Source: Voacanga thouarsii (Eukaryota > Streptophyta > Magnoliopsida > Gentianales > Apocynaceae). From it: a stretch of DNA of 64,000 nt. This document shows, piece after piece, positions 1 through 11,513 of the stretch (position 1 is its first letter; each line of letters begins with the position of its first letter). The translations under genes and the position numbers were made by a program. Location: the NCBI GenBank assembly GCA_026120185.1, contig JANUWF010002022.1, forward strand, positions 806,001 to 870,000, in the 5' to 3' direction. The notes under the pieces were generated by a model. It was given only the letters and a program-made list of their open reading frames with translations. It did not search any database and was not told where the DNA came from.

Positions 1-822
1 TAGCGATGATGGGAAGAAAGAGATAGATGAGCATTCGGTTGTGAAAAGATTTGGGAGGATTAGGATTATCCACCGAGCAAGTGTGCTAGGACGTTTTACT
101 TGGATAAGATTTGGCCCTGACCACCTTCATATACCTTATCGCACTGGGAGCGAATTTGACCCTGTAGTGTCTGTTATTACCTTATTTGTGCGAGACCTCA
201 GTCTGGAATGGACATCTACTCCCGAAAGGATATCGTCACCGCATTAAGAGATGGGTGGCAATTTTGATAAAAATTGATGGCGATATTAAACCATTAGGAT
301 AATGATGAGGAGGATAGTGTCCCCGATGGTGTAGTATTGTCTGAGGATAATGAGAAGGAATTTGGTGGGGATACTCTGGGAGTATTAGAAGATGAGATAT
401 TATGTTTAGAAGATGTTAAGATAGGAAGAGATCAGGAGGTACCTGAGATGAAGGTACCTGTAGTCGAGGAGTTCGAGGAAGAATTGGAGATAGACTTAGA
501 CATACTGGCTTGGTTACACCTGGATACAGATGAAGGTAAAGGATTCAATACAGCTGAATCCTATATGATTCCTACTAATTCAGAACCTCCCGTTTCAAAT
601 AGTGATGACGATGAGCGGGAGGATGAGACGTGGATATGTGTAGTAGGATATGTTCAGTTCGGCTAGTGTATATGACTGTGTACTCAGCACACAAATTTTG
701 TACTGACTTTGCATTTGATGAGAATGAATATATGTTATAATCCTACTATGTGCACTATAGTTATGTTATATCGTTTTACCAACAAAATCGTATGAACTGT
801 ACAGATGTCTCCTAAATAAACT
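1..822. other. Unassigned sequence with two short open frames
   Basis: I recognise no family here. Two plus-strand open frames exist, at 41-247 (68 codons) and 337-666 (about 109 codons). The second is very acidic, rich in Glu and Asp, and has no motif I can name. It lies directly upstream of Gypsy RNase H sequence, so it could be decayed transposon DNA, but that is inference. No promoter, splice structure or conserved domain supports a host gene. Confidence 0.3.
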
Positions 823-1034
823 TTGGAAGGATTTTGGAAGGATTTCAATGTCCAATTAAATATCATCCTAGAAAGGTAAACACAGTAGTAAATGCCTGTA
901 GTAGGAAGGCAAATTTATCAGCTCTTCAGGCGTTACAAATTTCGAAATTAGAAGTGTTTGCAATAGACAGAAAAATGAGGATAAGTAATACTTTCATTCA
1001 ACCTGCCTTCCTACAAAAGTTGAAGAGAGAGTAA
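823..1034 (+). pseudogene. Ty3/Gypsy RNase H-integrase linker fragment
   Basis: The plus-strand frame contains CPIKYHPRKVNTVVNACSRK, the usual C-terminal end of the Gypsy RNase H domain (consensus YHPGKxNxVADALSR). It continues into the linker that precedes the integrase zinc finger (DRKMRISNTFIQP). In this family RNase H removes genomic RNA from the RNA:DNA hybrid during reverse transcription. Only about 70 residues remain; the polymerase upstream and the integrase downstream are absent, and the Ala of the ADALSR motif is lost (NACSRK). The frame ends at 1034, about 30 bases before an unrelated LTR end. It is a relic with no expected function. Confidence 0.75.
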
Positions 1035-1064
1035 GATGAAGATGAAGAGTGCAAAAGTTAGTGT

Positions 1065-1432
1065 TTGAACTTTACTTTATATTCCTTCATGATGTCAAGA
1101 CGATGAGGAATTAAGAGAGTTGTTAAGTAGGTCATTGTCAGGATTTCTAGGAGACTTGTTTAAATTGCATAACCTATATCTTTGAATTATATATGTTTCA
1201 TTAGTTTTTCTTTTTATTATTTTCTTACTTTGTTTGTGTCGGTTAAACAATTAAAAAAAAGTGATTAGTGTGTACTTGTTCCTTTGAGGATCGATACTCG
1301 TTAATTCCTTGTACTATACTTGCGATGAGTATACTTGCTTATATGTGTATTTTGGGATTAATGTTTTAATTAAAATTTGATTAAAGGATGGATTTAAATT
1401 TGATGATTTTATATACCCAAAATTTATGCATC
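1065..1432 (+). repeat. Tat/Athila-like LTR, 3' end fragment
   Basis: This stretch matches the last part of the 1.3-1.5 kb LTR family seen at 23125, 26815, 4937 (minus), 28863 (minus) and 53794. It shares the order 'ggttaaacaat', 'gaggatcgatactcgttaatt', 'gcgatgagtatacttgct' and the terminal 'atgcatca'. The 5' part of the LTR is missing, so no target-site duplication can be shown. No primer-binding site follows at 1433, so this is a broken or solo LTR. Confidence 0.7.
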
Positions 1433-3009
1433 AAAATTGCTGCACCAACACAGAAAGGTAAATTGAAGAAACCGTCTAAGCAAGGAAAAGAAGAAACAGA
1501 AAAGCCTCCTAAAGAGGAACCAAGTGAGGTAGAAAAAATGAACGGGGAACTGCCAGAAAAAAACCTTGGCCAAGAAAGGCAGACACCCGTGCATGAGGAA
1601 GAATCAGTACCACCTGCTCCTACTATGCCTGCTCACCAGCCTATTTCCTCTGGAACAAGATAGAAACATATGGTGGTTAAGAGGAAATCTGGCTAACTAG
1701 CTGGACAGTTTAAGAAAATCGGCAAAAAAGGAAAATCGAAGCCTGTTATCATCCCCTGAACTTTGAGCTGACGTTTTTTTTTTTTTTTTTTTGGGTTTTC
1801 ACATTTTTATTCTGTTGTTTTAAACACTTATGCTCGTTTGTTCTTGCTACCTCACTACTCCCCTTCTAATGCTTTTGCACTTTCTTTGTTTCCCTGGATC
1901 TTGGTTACTACTTTACTCCATCTTAGTTCTACTACTTATTTTATGGTTCTTTTTTATTGATGACAAAGGGTGAGAAAATTTAGGTATAATATATTCTTGA
2001 GCGATCAATCTTTGCAATCATGTTCTGATATAAATAGTTTTTTATATGATTTTTTATGGTTTATAGATATGGTTATGCTTTATGGGCTCTAAAAATGGCT
2101 GATATTATGATAATATCTAATTGTTGATACTTTCTAATATTCTGATAATGCCTAATAGATATGGCTATATTTTCATGTGACTTATTCTAGTTTGATCAGT
2201 GATTCCAGAATTGGTTATAGTTCAAAAATGAGTCTGCCAAAGCTGCAATTGGTTATAGTTCTAGACTATGCTATATCTACTATATCTGTAATGATTTGTT
2301 ATGTTTAACTAATCTAGATTTTTAACTTCATTTGTTTTTATAAATAATGAATATTGATGACTCTATGGAAACAAATTATCTATCCATTTTAGATGAGTAT
2401 ATTTTTATAATGCCCTATTTATCCCTTAAAACCAATAAATAGAATGGCAGTTATCTATGAACTTCATCGTTTGATAACCCTGTTCATACATAAGGGGAGT
2501 TTTGGACCCGAAGGAAATTTTTCTTGCATCCAAAATGTTAGTCCAAAGCGTGTTTTTCTTTATTTTGGATGCATTATTTGGACATCAAAAAATTTCATAT
2601 CTCGGTATAATTTTTGAGTCCTTTTCATGACAACATCAGTGTATTTTCTGTAAATAGCAAAGGGGAGCACTGTCCTACAAACATTATCTTTACACCTCCA
2701 CTAGTATATACTTATATATAGTCATTGTTTTCTTTACCATATGTAGCTATTTCCTTGTTAAATAGTCCAAATTTGGAAGGAATGAGGAAACATAGATTGG
2801 TTGGGCCATAGGCTCAAAGAGCCATTGTTTATAAGACATACTAGATCATCTTTCTTATATCATACTCATAAACACACTTTGAGTCCTATGATGAGAGATT
2901 GCATTTCAAATGATCTTAAACCTTTAAATCTCTCGGTCTTACATATCCATAAAGTGTATATTATTGATCACAACCTATCAAGTTTATCATCCCTTAAAAA
3001 GGGAGAGAT
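1433..3009 (+). mobile_element. Sirevirus (Copia) 3' internal region
   Basis: This lies immediately 5' of a Sirevirus polypurine tract and LTR. An open frame reaching 1663 encodes a Lys/Glu/Pro-rich tail with no domain I recognise; it continues past stops with more Lys-rich sequence to about 1760. The sequence at 1955-1975 (ttattgatgacaaagggtgag) and 2980-3009 (tttatcat..aaaaagggagaga) resembles the 'TCATCA..AAAAAGGGGGAGA' blocks known from Sireviruses. Some Sireviruses carry an env-like or extra frame here, but I cannot show that this is one. Gag, protease, integrase and reverse transcriptase are missing. Confidence 0.55.
2996..3009 (+). other. Polypurine tract of the Sirevirus
   Basis: The purine run aaaaagggagaga directly precedes the LTR start (tattagcccaaagggc). 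This is the position and composition expected for the plus-strand primer of a Copia Sirevirus. Confidence 0.7.
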
Positions 3010-4303
3010 TATTAGCCCAAAGGGCATTTTCCTTTGTTTACATATGACAAATATTGATGTGGACTAACGTGTGCGTTTAGATGTGACAGGAATTTTTGGA
3101 TATGACATGGTTGACCTTCACTCTTCAAGATCTTGAGAATATTGAATGATACACGAAACTCAAGGTCAATGAAGAATGATCAACTGAGGTTGCACATATT
3201 GAAGACTTTCTTGAAGAATTATTGACTAGGAATTTTTGCTTCAAGGTATTGTCTGCAATTCCTATGTCTCTTTACCTTGGCTTAATTTTTTTTTTTTTTT
3301 TACATTGAAGCACTTGTAAAAGTTTTTCAAATGAAAATGTTTTGAATCTGACTTTTATAAGTTTTGGATGAAACTCTAAATCCAAAACATCAATCCAGTA
3401 TTCTATAGAATTTTCAAAACACTCTTTTAAATTAATAATGCTATTTTGGACGTATGTTTCGGATGCACATCCGTTTGCTTCGTGAATCCAAAGCACTGAA
3501 GATCCTAATAGAAAATTAGTCATTAACTAGCCATTGGAGCTTCAGTTTTTGCTTCTACAAAAGCCATTTAAACATGATTTTCTACAAGATTTTTGTGCTA
3601 ACTTATTCAGAAAAACTCTTATGCTTTCAAAACACAAAAATCTCTCTTTCATTGTGCTTCATTGTGAAATCAAATCATCTAAAGGTAAAAATTCAAATGT
3701 GCTTAAGTTTTCCAGATCTGCTCAAAATTGTGAGCTATCTCTGTCTTATTTCTCAAATCCTTTTGTATAAAAAGGTTGTGGTGTAAAACCCATTTGGGGT
3801 GAGCCTTGATTTGTAATTGGTTGAATGGTTTTAGGTAAAATCAAGTGTAGTGATCCTCTTGTGTAATTGGTGCAGTCAAATAACATTGATTCAAGTGAGG
3901 TTTATAGTGATCTGATTTAAAATCCTTAAGTGTGAGCTTAAGGTAGTGGATGTATATCTTTGAGGATCGAACCACTATACATCTTTTGTCCATCTTCCTT
4001 GAATTTTTCTCTGAATGTTTGTGAACTTATTTGCACAAAGTTTCAATCACTTGAAAAGATCTTTATGACTTTCACCAATCTATCTTTACTATTGTATTGA
4101 TTGCATATCACTTTACATATCTCTTTAAGATCATGGATATCTCTTTAAAGCTGCATGAATTTCTACTTTGCATACTCTTCATACATCACAATCTGTCTTT
4201 AAAACAAAAAGATGATTTTGAAAACCTAATTTTGAGAAAGTGTTTATGTTTTCCAAAAACCTTATTCACTCCCCCCCCCAAGGTTTTTCAGTAGGATTCT
4301 ACA
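3010..4303 (+). repeat. Sirevirus 3' LTR
   Basis: The LTR begins at tattagcccaaagggc (consensus TGTTAGCCC, with one change in the terminal TG) and ends at gattctaca, about 1.29 kb. A TATA box (tataaaaagg) sits at 3766. About 200 bases downstream is the block 'gaggatcgaaccactatacatc', typical of the R/U5 region of Sirevirus LTRs. The end is preceded by the C-rich stretch 'cactcccccccccaagg', also characteristic of the group. No matching 5' LTR is in the window. Confidence 0.75.
3766..3775 (+). promoter_or_regulatory. TATA box of the Sirevirus LTR
   Basis: The sequence tataaaaagg is a good plant TATA box. It is placed about 760 bases into the LTR and upstream of the conserved R/U5 block, so it probably sets the start of the retrotransposon transcript. 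Confidence 0.55.
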
Positions 4304-4936
4304 ATCATGAAAATTGTTCATAAATCAATTTATATTTACATGAAAATCCTTATTTATGAAATAATTTATTTATGCAAGTTGTATTTTGTAAATTATATAT
4401 GATTTTGTTTAGAAATTGCATATTGGAAGCATGTTTCTTTATTGTAAAGCAAAATAATTTATATGATTATCAAATATTTAAGCATGCTTCATTTTTGGGA
4501 AATCATATATAATGATATGTTGAGTATATAATCTTGCATTATTTTTAACAAGCATATAGAATTGAAAATTCTCATGCATAAATGAATTGCAAAACACATA
4601 GTATGAACTTAAAATATTAGCTTCATGTAATATGACATCTATTTATGGTATTTATGAGCTATGTGTATATGAAATTCTTGGAACGAAAAAAAAAATCTTA
4701 TGATATGATTTTGAAACCATGGAGAATATTATTTTAATAGTTGGGAGTGTTTTATATATCAAATTATTTGTGTGAATGTTTATGAAATGTTCTAATATAT
4801 TAAGCTATTTCGAGAAAAGGTATTACACTGATCTATTCATAAAGCATTATTCCAATCTATTCATAGTGATTGTGATTCTTGAGTACTTAAAAGGGCAACG
4901 CACTTATACCAACATCTGCGAGTTTGAACATGCTAT
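4304..4936. other. AT-rich unassigned flank
   Basis: This is AT-rich sequence with many short direct words (aatttatttatgaa, catatat). I see no coding motif, terminal repeat or RNA gene. It is continuous with 6477-6949 if the solo LTR between them is removed. Confidence 0.4.
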
Positions 4937-6471
4937 TGATGCATATTTATTTGGGTATAAAAATCATATAAAAATAAGCACATTCCCAATCAAATTTAAA
5001 TTAAAATGTTAATCCCAAATTACACATATGAGAAAGCGTACTCGTCATTAACATAGTATAGGGTTCAACCGAGTATCAATCCTCCAGGAACAAGTAGACA
5101 TTAATCCCTTTTCTTTCATTGTTTAACCGACTCAATAACGTGAAAAATAAAACAAAATAAAATAAAAACAAAAATATATACATGTCAAGGATGGAGAAGT
5201 ATGTAACTTAAACCATTATTTTGACAAGCATGATCTTAAAGTACCTAATCATTATCATAATTAATTATTCCCTTGGCACCATGAAGGATTAAGATAGATT
5301 CACTTCTTTGGTAAATCTGTGAAATTACTATCCTCTAGAGAAATTAGCATCACTTGGTATGTCTTAACTAATTCATCTAAAAGACGCATTAAACACAATC
5401 CTTACTTAAATTTTCTTGGTCTGGTAAATTTAAAGCATGAAATTAATCAATGAATCCTTGGTCTGGTAGACATCAATTAACCTTTAATTACTCAATCCTC
5501 AGCAATTAATCTCTTTGGTCTAGCAAGTTAACAACTAATAAATATGAAATTAATCAATTGCAACTACCATCAACCTCTTTGATCTAGCAAGTTAATGAAA
5601 AAAAACAACCAACTAATCTCGTAATATGCCCAAGTAATTAAATACCAAGAAAAACAACCAATTAATCAAAAGATCAAATAACTCTAAAAATCATGAATAC
5701 CTAAAATAATGTTAAATTACAATAAAATAATTAGCATATCATTGTTCAAGAAAAAGAAAAGAAAGTAAAAGAAAGTACTCATAGACAAGCCTCCTTCTTC
5801 TTCCTTTGAAGACCTTCTTGCACAACCCTCCTTAAATTGGAGAATTCCTCATTTGATTTAAGCGATGTTCTATGATGATCAATGAATTCTCTCCATTTCT
5901 CTTATGTTTTCCATCTATTTATAGGCTTAGGAAGTGCCTAAACTCGTTGTGTAAGGTTCTTGGCCGAGTAGAAGTAGGAAGATACTAAAACTCCACAGAT
6001 TACCAAAAACTGCATGCAAAAATCAAGATCCCGCCTTTTCCTTAGGGTACAGCCGGCACCGCCTAGGCTGCTGGAGCCGGCGCCGGTTGTGTTCTATTTC
6101 TCCAGTTGTTCATCTATTTTTTCTTGATTTCCACGCAATGTTGTCCAGAGTGTAGTTGGCGCCGCCTTGGCTACTGGAGCCGGTGCTGGTTCGGTTCTGT
6201 TCTGGTCTCATTTCAACAATTTTTCATCTCTTCTAAGTTCGTGCCACCAGTGCATGGTCGGCGTTGGCTCCTCTGTCCTGGCCGGCGCCACCTCTATTCT
6301 GTTTTGCTACGTTTTTGCTTTGTTTTACCCTAAAAATTTGAAATAATGCACAAAATACCTTTCCAATGGTAAAATGTCAAATATGAAAGAATATAGCTAG
6401 TTATTAAAGAAAATATATAATAAAGGAACCTCAAATAACTAGGAAAAACATCACTAATTTAGCCCCTATCA
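4937..6471 (-). repeat. Complete Tat/Athila-like solo LTR
   Basis: Read on the minus strand this starts TGATAGGGGCTAAATTAGTG and ends TATGCATCA, about 1.54 kb. It is flanked on both sides by the 5-bp target duplication gctat (4932-4936 and 6472-6476). No internal region is present, so it is a solo LTR left by recombination between two LTRs. A GC-rich tract with repeated GCCGGCGCCGG-type words lies at 6046-6300. The terminal block containing 'gatcctc' and 'actcgtc' words matches the other members of this LTR family. Confidence 0.85.
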
Positions 6472-6476
6472 GCTAT

Positions 6477-6949
6477 TTTGTTGGTGCTCACATCCATATT
6501 GTGATCTCTTTCTTAGCGAGGTAATAGTATATGATGTAGAGCCGTCTTTAGTAGCAACAAGTTTTCTAAAAGAGAAAATGAAGATCTGACATGGGAAATC
6601 TATGCCTTAGGGCATGCCATAATGATGGTAATAATATTATTAATTGTGGTGAATACAGTGAGTTAATCATATGCATGTATATTATCAATTAGACTAAGAT
6701 CCTTTCGGGTGATGTTATTATTTATTGGACGAGGTCCTATCAACTAATGATATGAGACCACAATATGGATTTTGAAATGTGAATTTTGAAACGTAGATTT
6801 CAAAATGTGATTTTATGTTAAAGATATATTTTGAGAATATGATGGTAAAGGTATGAAAAGCTCAGTGCAGTTTATGGGAATGATCTACGATCTTAAGTAG
6901 TAATTAAATATCATAAAAATAAAATATTGTATCTATATTTGATATTGGT
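6477..6949. other. Unassigned sequence left of Copia-2
   Basis: No coding motif, terminal repeat or RNA gene is visible. It contains the near-repeated words 'ggattttgaaatgtgaattttgaaacgtagattt' at about 6765-6800. It may be an older transposon relic, but I cannot assign it. Confidence 0.35.
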
Positions 6950-8426
6950 GAATCTATTAAGGTTACGCCCTAAAGGCAATCACTTGTATATTATATATGG
7001 CACATTTATTAATAAAAGACATTCATTATCTTTCAATTTAACTAATCATTCTCTGTATATGTGATAAAACTATTGGATAAAGTCCCAAGCACATATTATA
7101 GTGTTAAGGAAATTATGATAAAGACCATAATGTGATATTCCTACTACAGTATATAGTACTTATGCTTAAATTATCCCTAGTCATAGAGTTAGTGAGATAT
7201 GACATCATTAATGCGCAAATATCATCACGTGTTTATACTTCTTGATTTGATCAAGCAGTGGTTTTCATATCAGTGAGTATTATGATACTCAAAGTTAACA
7301 CGTGGATACTTGTTAAGTAAACAAGTTCATTAGATGACTTAACTATAAGATAATCACATGGATAACTATTTAGTACTACTAATAGAATCTTATTATTGTA
7401 AACGTGTAAGTATCCTAAGACTTGAGATCTCCAAAGTACTTTGTTTACTAAGTGTCGTACTTTGATTCCAATCTCTTGAGTCCCTACAAACCACCTATGG
7501 GATAGATATTGGGTATAACGTAAAGTAAACTAAAGTAGTTGAGAAGGTCAATAAAAGATTCATCACTCCTAATAGTAGTAGCATATATCTCATGGCCACT
7601 TGTATGGAATCGTTACTTGGTAAGCCCTTGGCTAATGCGACTTGTGTTGAAAATATTTTCAATTGATACACATGTTTATTAATGTATTCTGGAACAAGTA
7701 CTAATAAATTTGGGTTAGAATTAACTATATTCTAATAGGAGTGTCCATACTCTAAAACTAAATAAAATATAGTATGATGAAAGGAGTTTATTGCACTGAC
7801 GTTTTCAATTGAATCATTCATGTTAAGCCACATGACTTTCTGGACTTTTGGGTGGTCATGATGTATTGCTAAATGCTACTCATATCTGCTAAATATGAAT
7901 TTATTAATAAGAAGATTAATAAATTAATCCTAATTAAAATTAATAAGTTAATTCTAATTACTAGGGATTATTAATTCTATAGTGATTAGAATTAATTAAT
8001 ATTTTTGCTATCAATAGACCAGAAAACCTAATAGGTCTCGCACAATAGAGGAATTGGTATTCAATATATTATATGATAATATTTGGAATTAATTTATGGG
8101 AAGAAATAATAATTATGTGCTAATTATATAATGTTATAATTAGTTAGGTGAAATTACAATTATTTAAAAAGTTTCTGGTTGAATGATAAACTTGTTATAA
8201 TTCAAGAAGGCCTGAGTGCAATTTTGGAAATGAACGCCCATAAAGAAAATGAAACTTAATTCCTAAAAGGTTTAGGAATTTTCAGTGCTACTGAAAGCAT
8301 AAAATTGTTTGGGAAATTAAAGCTCGTAAAAGGAAAAGGGGAACTTAATTCCTAAACAGTTTAGGAATTTTTAGTGCTACCAAAAAGGCTAAAAATGACA
8401 TACATGCATACCTACATACATATATG

Positions 8427-8474
<48 letters not shown>

Positions 8475-8606
8475 AATTGATAAACTGTACGGTGCTGTTT
8501 AGAGGTTTTTGGAGCTTCTTTATTTTTTTCTTACATGCAGGAAGAAAAACCTATAGCATTGTTTTTCCAACCGTTTCTTCTCTAAAATTAAAACCCTAGT
8601 AGCCAC
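6950..8606 (+). repeat. Copia-2 5' LTR, first part
   Basis: The opening (ggttacgccctaaaggcaatcacttgtatatt..cacatttattaataaaagacattcattatc) matches the 3' LTR copy at 31306, whose start TGTTAGTGTTATACCC follows a clear polypurine tract. The TG end itself is eroded here. A (TA)n microsatellite occupies about 8428-8475. The LTR is interrupted after gccac at 8602-8606, the duplicated target of Copia-1, and resumes at 17823. Confidence 0.7.
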
Positions 8607-10651
8607 TGATGGACAAAACGCAGCACAGGGAGCCATGGACGGATAAAAACAGAGACAAAAAAAAAAATTATACGCGAGCCATAAAGGCCATGCGGAAGCG
8701 TGAAGATCATACATTTGCGTTCCTTAACCCTCCTAGGTTGCGTAGGAACAGATTGAACGGCTGGAATCGCCTCGCTTTGCACAGTTGAAGGAGCTTCCGA
8801 TTGAACACCCGCTAGCCTTCGACTTCGTCTTGTTTGCATTAACGCTTAGCTCTCCAGCTCTCGGGATATTCCTCAGCCTACCCTCTAGTTGGTGAACACT
8901 ATGGTGAAGAGGAAGGGTCTCAATTCTCCTTGGTTCGTTCGCTATTGGTTAGCAAAGAACAAGGGAAAAACAAGAAGAAGGAGAGAGCTTTTTTTTTTTG
9001 AGAGAGAGAGAGAGACTCACGTGAGTCTTTTCTTGGGAAGGGAAAAATTAGGGTTTTTTTCTTTTCAAAGAGTTGTTTATATTTAGCCAAAATTAGGTCT
9101 CTCAATCTCTGATAAACATATCCCCGGGATTTCAAAATATCCGGATGTTATCCTGAGAAACAGTTTGGCCTAACCTTAAACTCCTCTTAACCGTATCTGG
9201 AAAAAACCCTAAGGTCCAAGCTATTGGGCCAGATAAATATTTATTATTTTTCTTGGACCCAAAAAGCCCAAAATAATAAATATTAATTATTTATTTTCCG
9301 GGCTTACATAAGTAACCCAATAAATAATTAATGAGCCCAAATGAACCATAATAATTAATCTTTAATTATTTATTTCTTGGGCCTACATAAATAACCCAAT
9401 AAATAATTAAATATTAATTATTTCCCCTAGTTTAAGCCCAAGTTAATTTCTTAATTATTCATACTGGACCTAGGCCCTGAATAATTAATTAACCAAATAA
9501 ACTAGATAATTAATTTCTCTCAGCTCTTATTTTATTTATTTATTTATTTATTTTATTTCAGTCCAATAATAAATTAGACTTCCTGAATAAAATAAAATAA
9601 AACAAAATAAAATAAAATCCTCTTCAACTGAGACCAAATCCTCAACCCAAAAATAGTTAGGACTTACGGGCTATCCCGAGGACCAAAAAGACACATCGCC
9701 TTGGTCGCTAAAATGACCAAAATACCCCTGCTATATAAATAGTTGTATTTTGCATTTTAAATATTTCCTAATATCACCATAAGGAAATATTGACCCCAAG
9801 GACAATGCTGCATTCGCAAAGTCTCCGACCTACAGGTGAAATGACTAAAATACCCCTCTACACATCGCCGTACATTTAGAGAGGAAGAAGTGTACTAACA
9901 CCCTCTAAATGACATCTACCATCCTTAGGCTTCTACTCCAATGATCCACGACTTCTGGAGTGTTTCCGCTTTCAAGGGAGCTACCTAAAGCAAACATCCA
10001 AGTCATATTTCCCGGGGCCCTGGATAATTTAGATCATTCGGACAACCACAAGGGGCGATATAGTGCGAGAAACTATCTTGTATAAGTCTGGCTTAACTAA
10101 CTAGTCACACATACCCAACATGCAAGTATATTGGCCCTATGATAGAACCTCAACTACGACAAATCAAAGTATATGCTTCCGACTTCGCTAGACCACCAAC
10201 TAATACTCAAGTCGTAGAGTACTAGTCCACGCTGTCGCGGTAGTAGTCTAGGTTTCTACCATATAGTACTTTGAGAAACCACTACTACAGGTCTGTTCTA
10301 TGTATTCGAAATACGCTTATGTCATGAAGTGAGTGGACTACCCCACTGGCTAAAGGTAAGCCATTCCCCATTTGGAATTCATAACATAATAACCTAAACA
10401 TGATGAGGTTCCCAGTCTCATCAATAGGTTAAGAACAAATGTTTATGTGTTAAATAACCCGTGATCCATACCTTACTGTGAAAGACCACCATTCACCTAG
10501 ATCACTTATTTAAACACAATGGGTCTGTTCCAAATGAAAATCGTGCATAAACAAAAAGTAAATTCACAAACAATTACTGAAAATAAATTCTTTTATTAAA
10601 TAATTCGATTTTACATCAGAAACCTAGTCTAAGAGGGCATACAATCCAACA
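8607..10651 (-). repeat. Copia-1 3' LTR
   Basis: 2045 bp, TGTTGG..CCATCA on the minus strand, directly repeated at 15768. It contains a TATA-like CTATTTATATAG (9731-9742), about 910 bases from the LTR start, and a perfect palindrome with a G-box, GACTCACGTGAGTC (9014-9027). It also holds a minus-strand ATG (8839) opening a small frame that begins MQTRRSRRLAG. Confidence 0.92.
9731..9742 (-). promoter_or_regulatory. TATA box of the Copia-1 LTR
   Basis: CTATTTATATAG on the minus strand is repeated at the same LTR position in the other copy (16895-16906) and in the related solo LTR on the plus strand (42810-42821). Conservation across three copies supports a promoter role. It would place roughly the last 1.1 kb of the LTR in the transcript. 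Confidence 0.55.
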
Positions 10652-10652
10652 A

Positions 10653-10668
10653 TCTCCCACTTGCACTC
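10653..10668 (-). other. Polypurine tract of Copia-1
   Basis: On the minus strand GAGTGCAAGTGGGAGA is immediately followed by TTGTTGG at the LTR start. AGTGCAAGTGGGAGATTGTTGG-type junctions are typical of plant Copia elements. Confidence 0.85.
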
Positions 10669-10673
10669 TAAGA

Positions 10674-11513
10674 CTAGGTAAGTCCATAGGTGCCCACCCC
10701 TATGGCGTCTAAGTGTCTCTTGAAGACTCTCTCAGCCAAAGGCTTGGTGAATGGGTCTGCTAGATTGTTTTCTGAGGTAATAAGCTCCACCACAACTTCC
10801 CGTCTCTGGATGAAATCCCGGATCAGGTGGTACTTCCTCTCGATGTGTTTCCCCTTCTTGTGGTTCCGAGGCTCCTTAGATTGCGACACTACTCCAGTGT
10901 TGTCGCAATACATCACAACCGGCCTGTCCATATGTGGTACGACTCCAAGTTCTGAAAGAAACTTCCGGAGCCAGACTGCTTCTTTGGACGCTTCCGAAGC
11001 TGCCACATACTCAGCTTCCATGGTTGAGTCAGCAATACAAGATTGCTTGATACTCCTCCATGAAATTGCTCCTCCAGACAAGGTGAAGACATATCCACTA
11101 GTGGATTTTCTCTCATCCTTATCCGCCTGGAAGTCTGAGTCTGTGTATCCTGTAGGAACCAAATCATCAGCCCTGTAAACCAGCATATAATCTCTCGTTC
11201 CCTTGAGGTACTTGAGAATATGCTTTACAGCTTGCTAATGAACCTCCCCTGGATTTGACTGATATATGCTAACTAAGCCCACGACAAAGCAGATATCTGG
11301 CCTAGTACACAGCATGGCGTACATGAGACTTCCCACCGCCGAAGCATAGGGAATTTTACTCATTCTGTCCTTTTCTTCTTGAGACTTAGGACAATCCTTT
11401 GAAGAAAATGACAACCCATGTCTGCAAGGGATTAGAGCTCCCTTGCATGAGTCCATGCTGTACTTGGCCAGCATCTTGTCAATGCATGTCGCTTGGGATA
11501 ATCCTAACATTCT
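10674..11513 (-). pseudogene. Copia-1 RT C-terminal remnant and RNase H domain
   Basis: One minus-strand frame runs from 11513 to 10674, broken by TAG at 11235 where the family has Trp (HW-QAVKHILKYLKGT). The reverse-transcriptase tail includes the conserved CTRPDICFVVG segment. RNase H follows with its acidic residues in place: GYTDSDFQAD, STMEAEYVAASEA, YCDNTGVVSQSK and ADPFTKPL. From 11186 to the stop the domain is uninterrupted. RNase H degrades template RNA during cDNA synthesis. Translation of the full polyprotein would stop earlier, so function is lost here, although the domain itself is remarkably well kept. Confidence 0.9.

Noticed and set aside
8889..9086. Plus-strand frames in both Copia-1 LTRs (also 16052-16279)
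   Set aside because: They are antisense to the element transcript, run through a homopolymer and a GA-repeat, and show no family similarity.
10690..11178. A 162-codon plus-strand open frame
   Set aside because: It is the antisense of the Copia-1 RNase H domain, whose minus-strand frame has clear family motifs.
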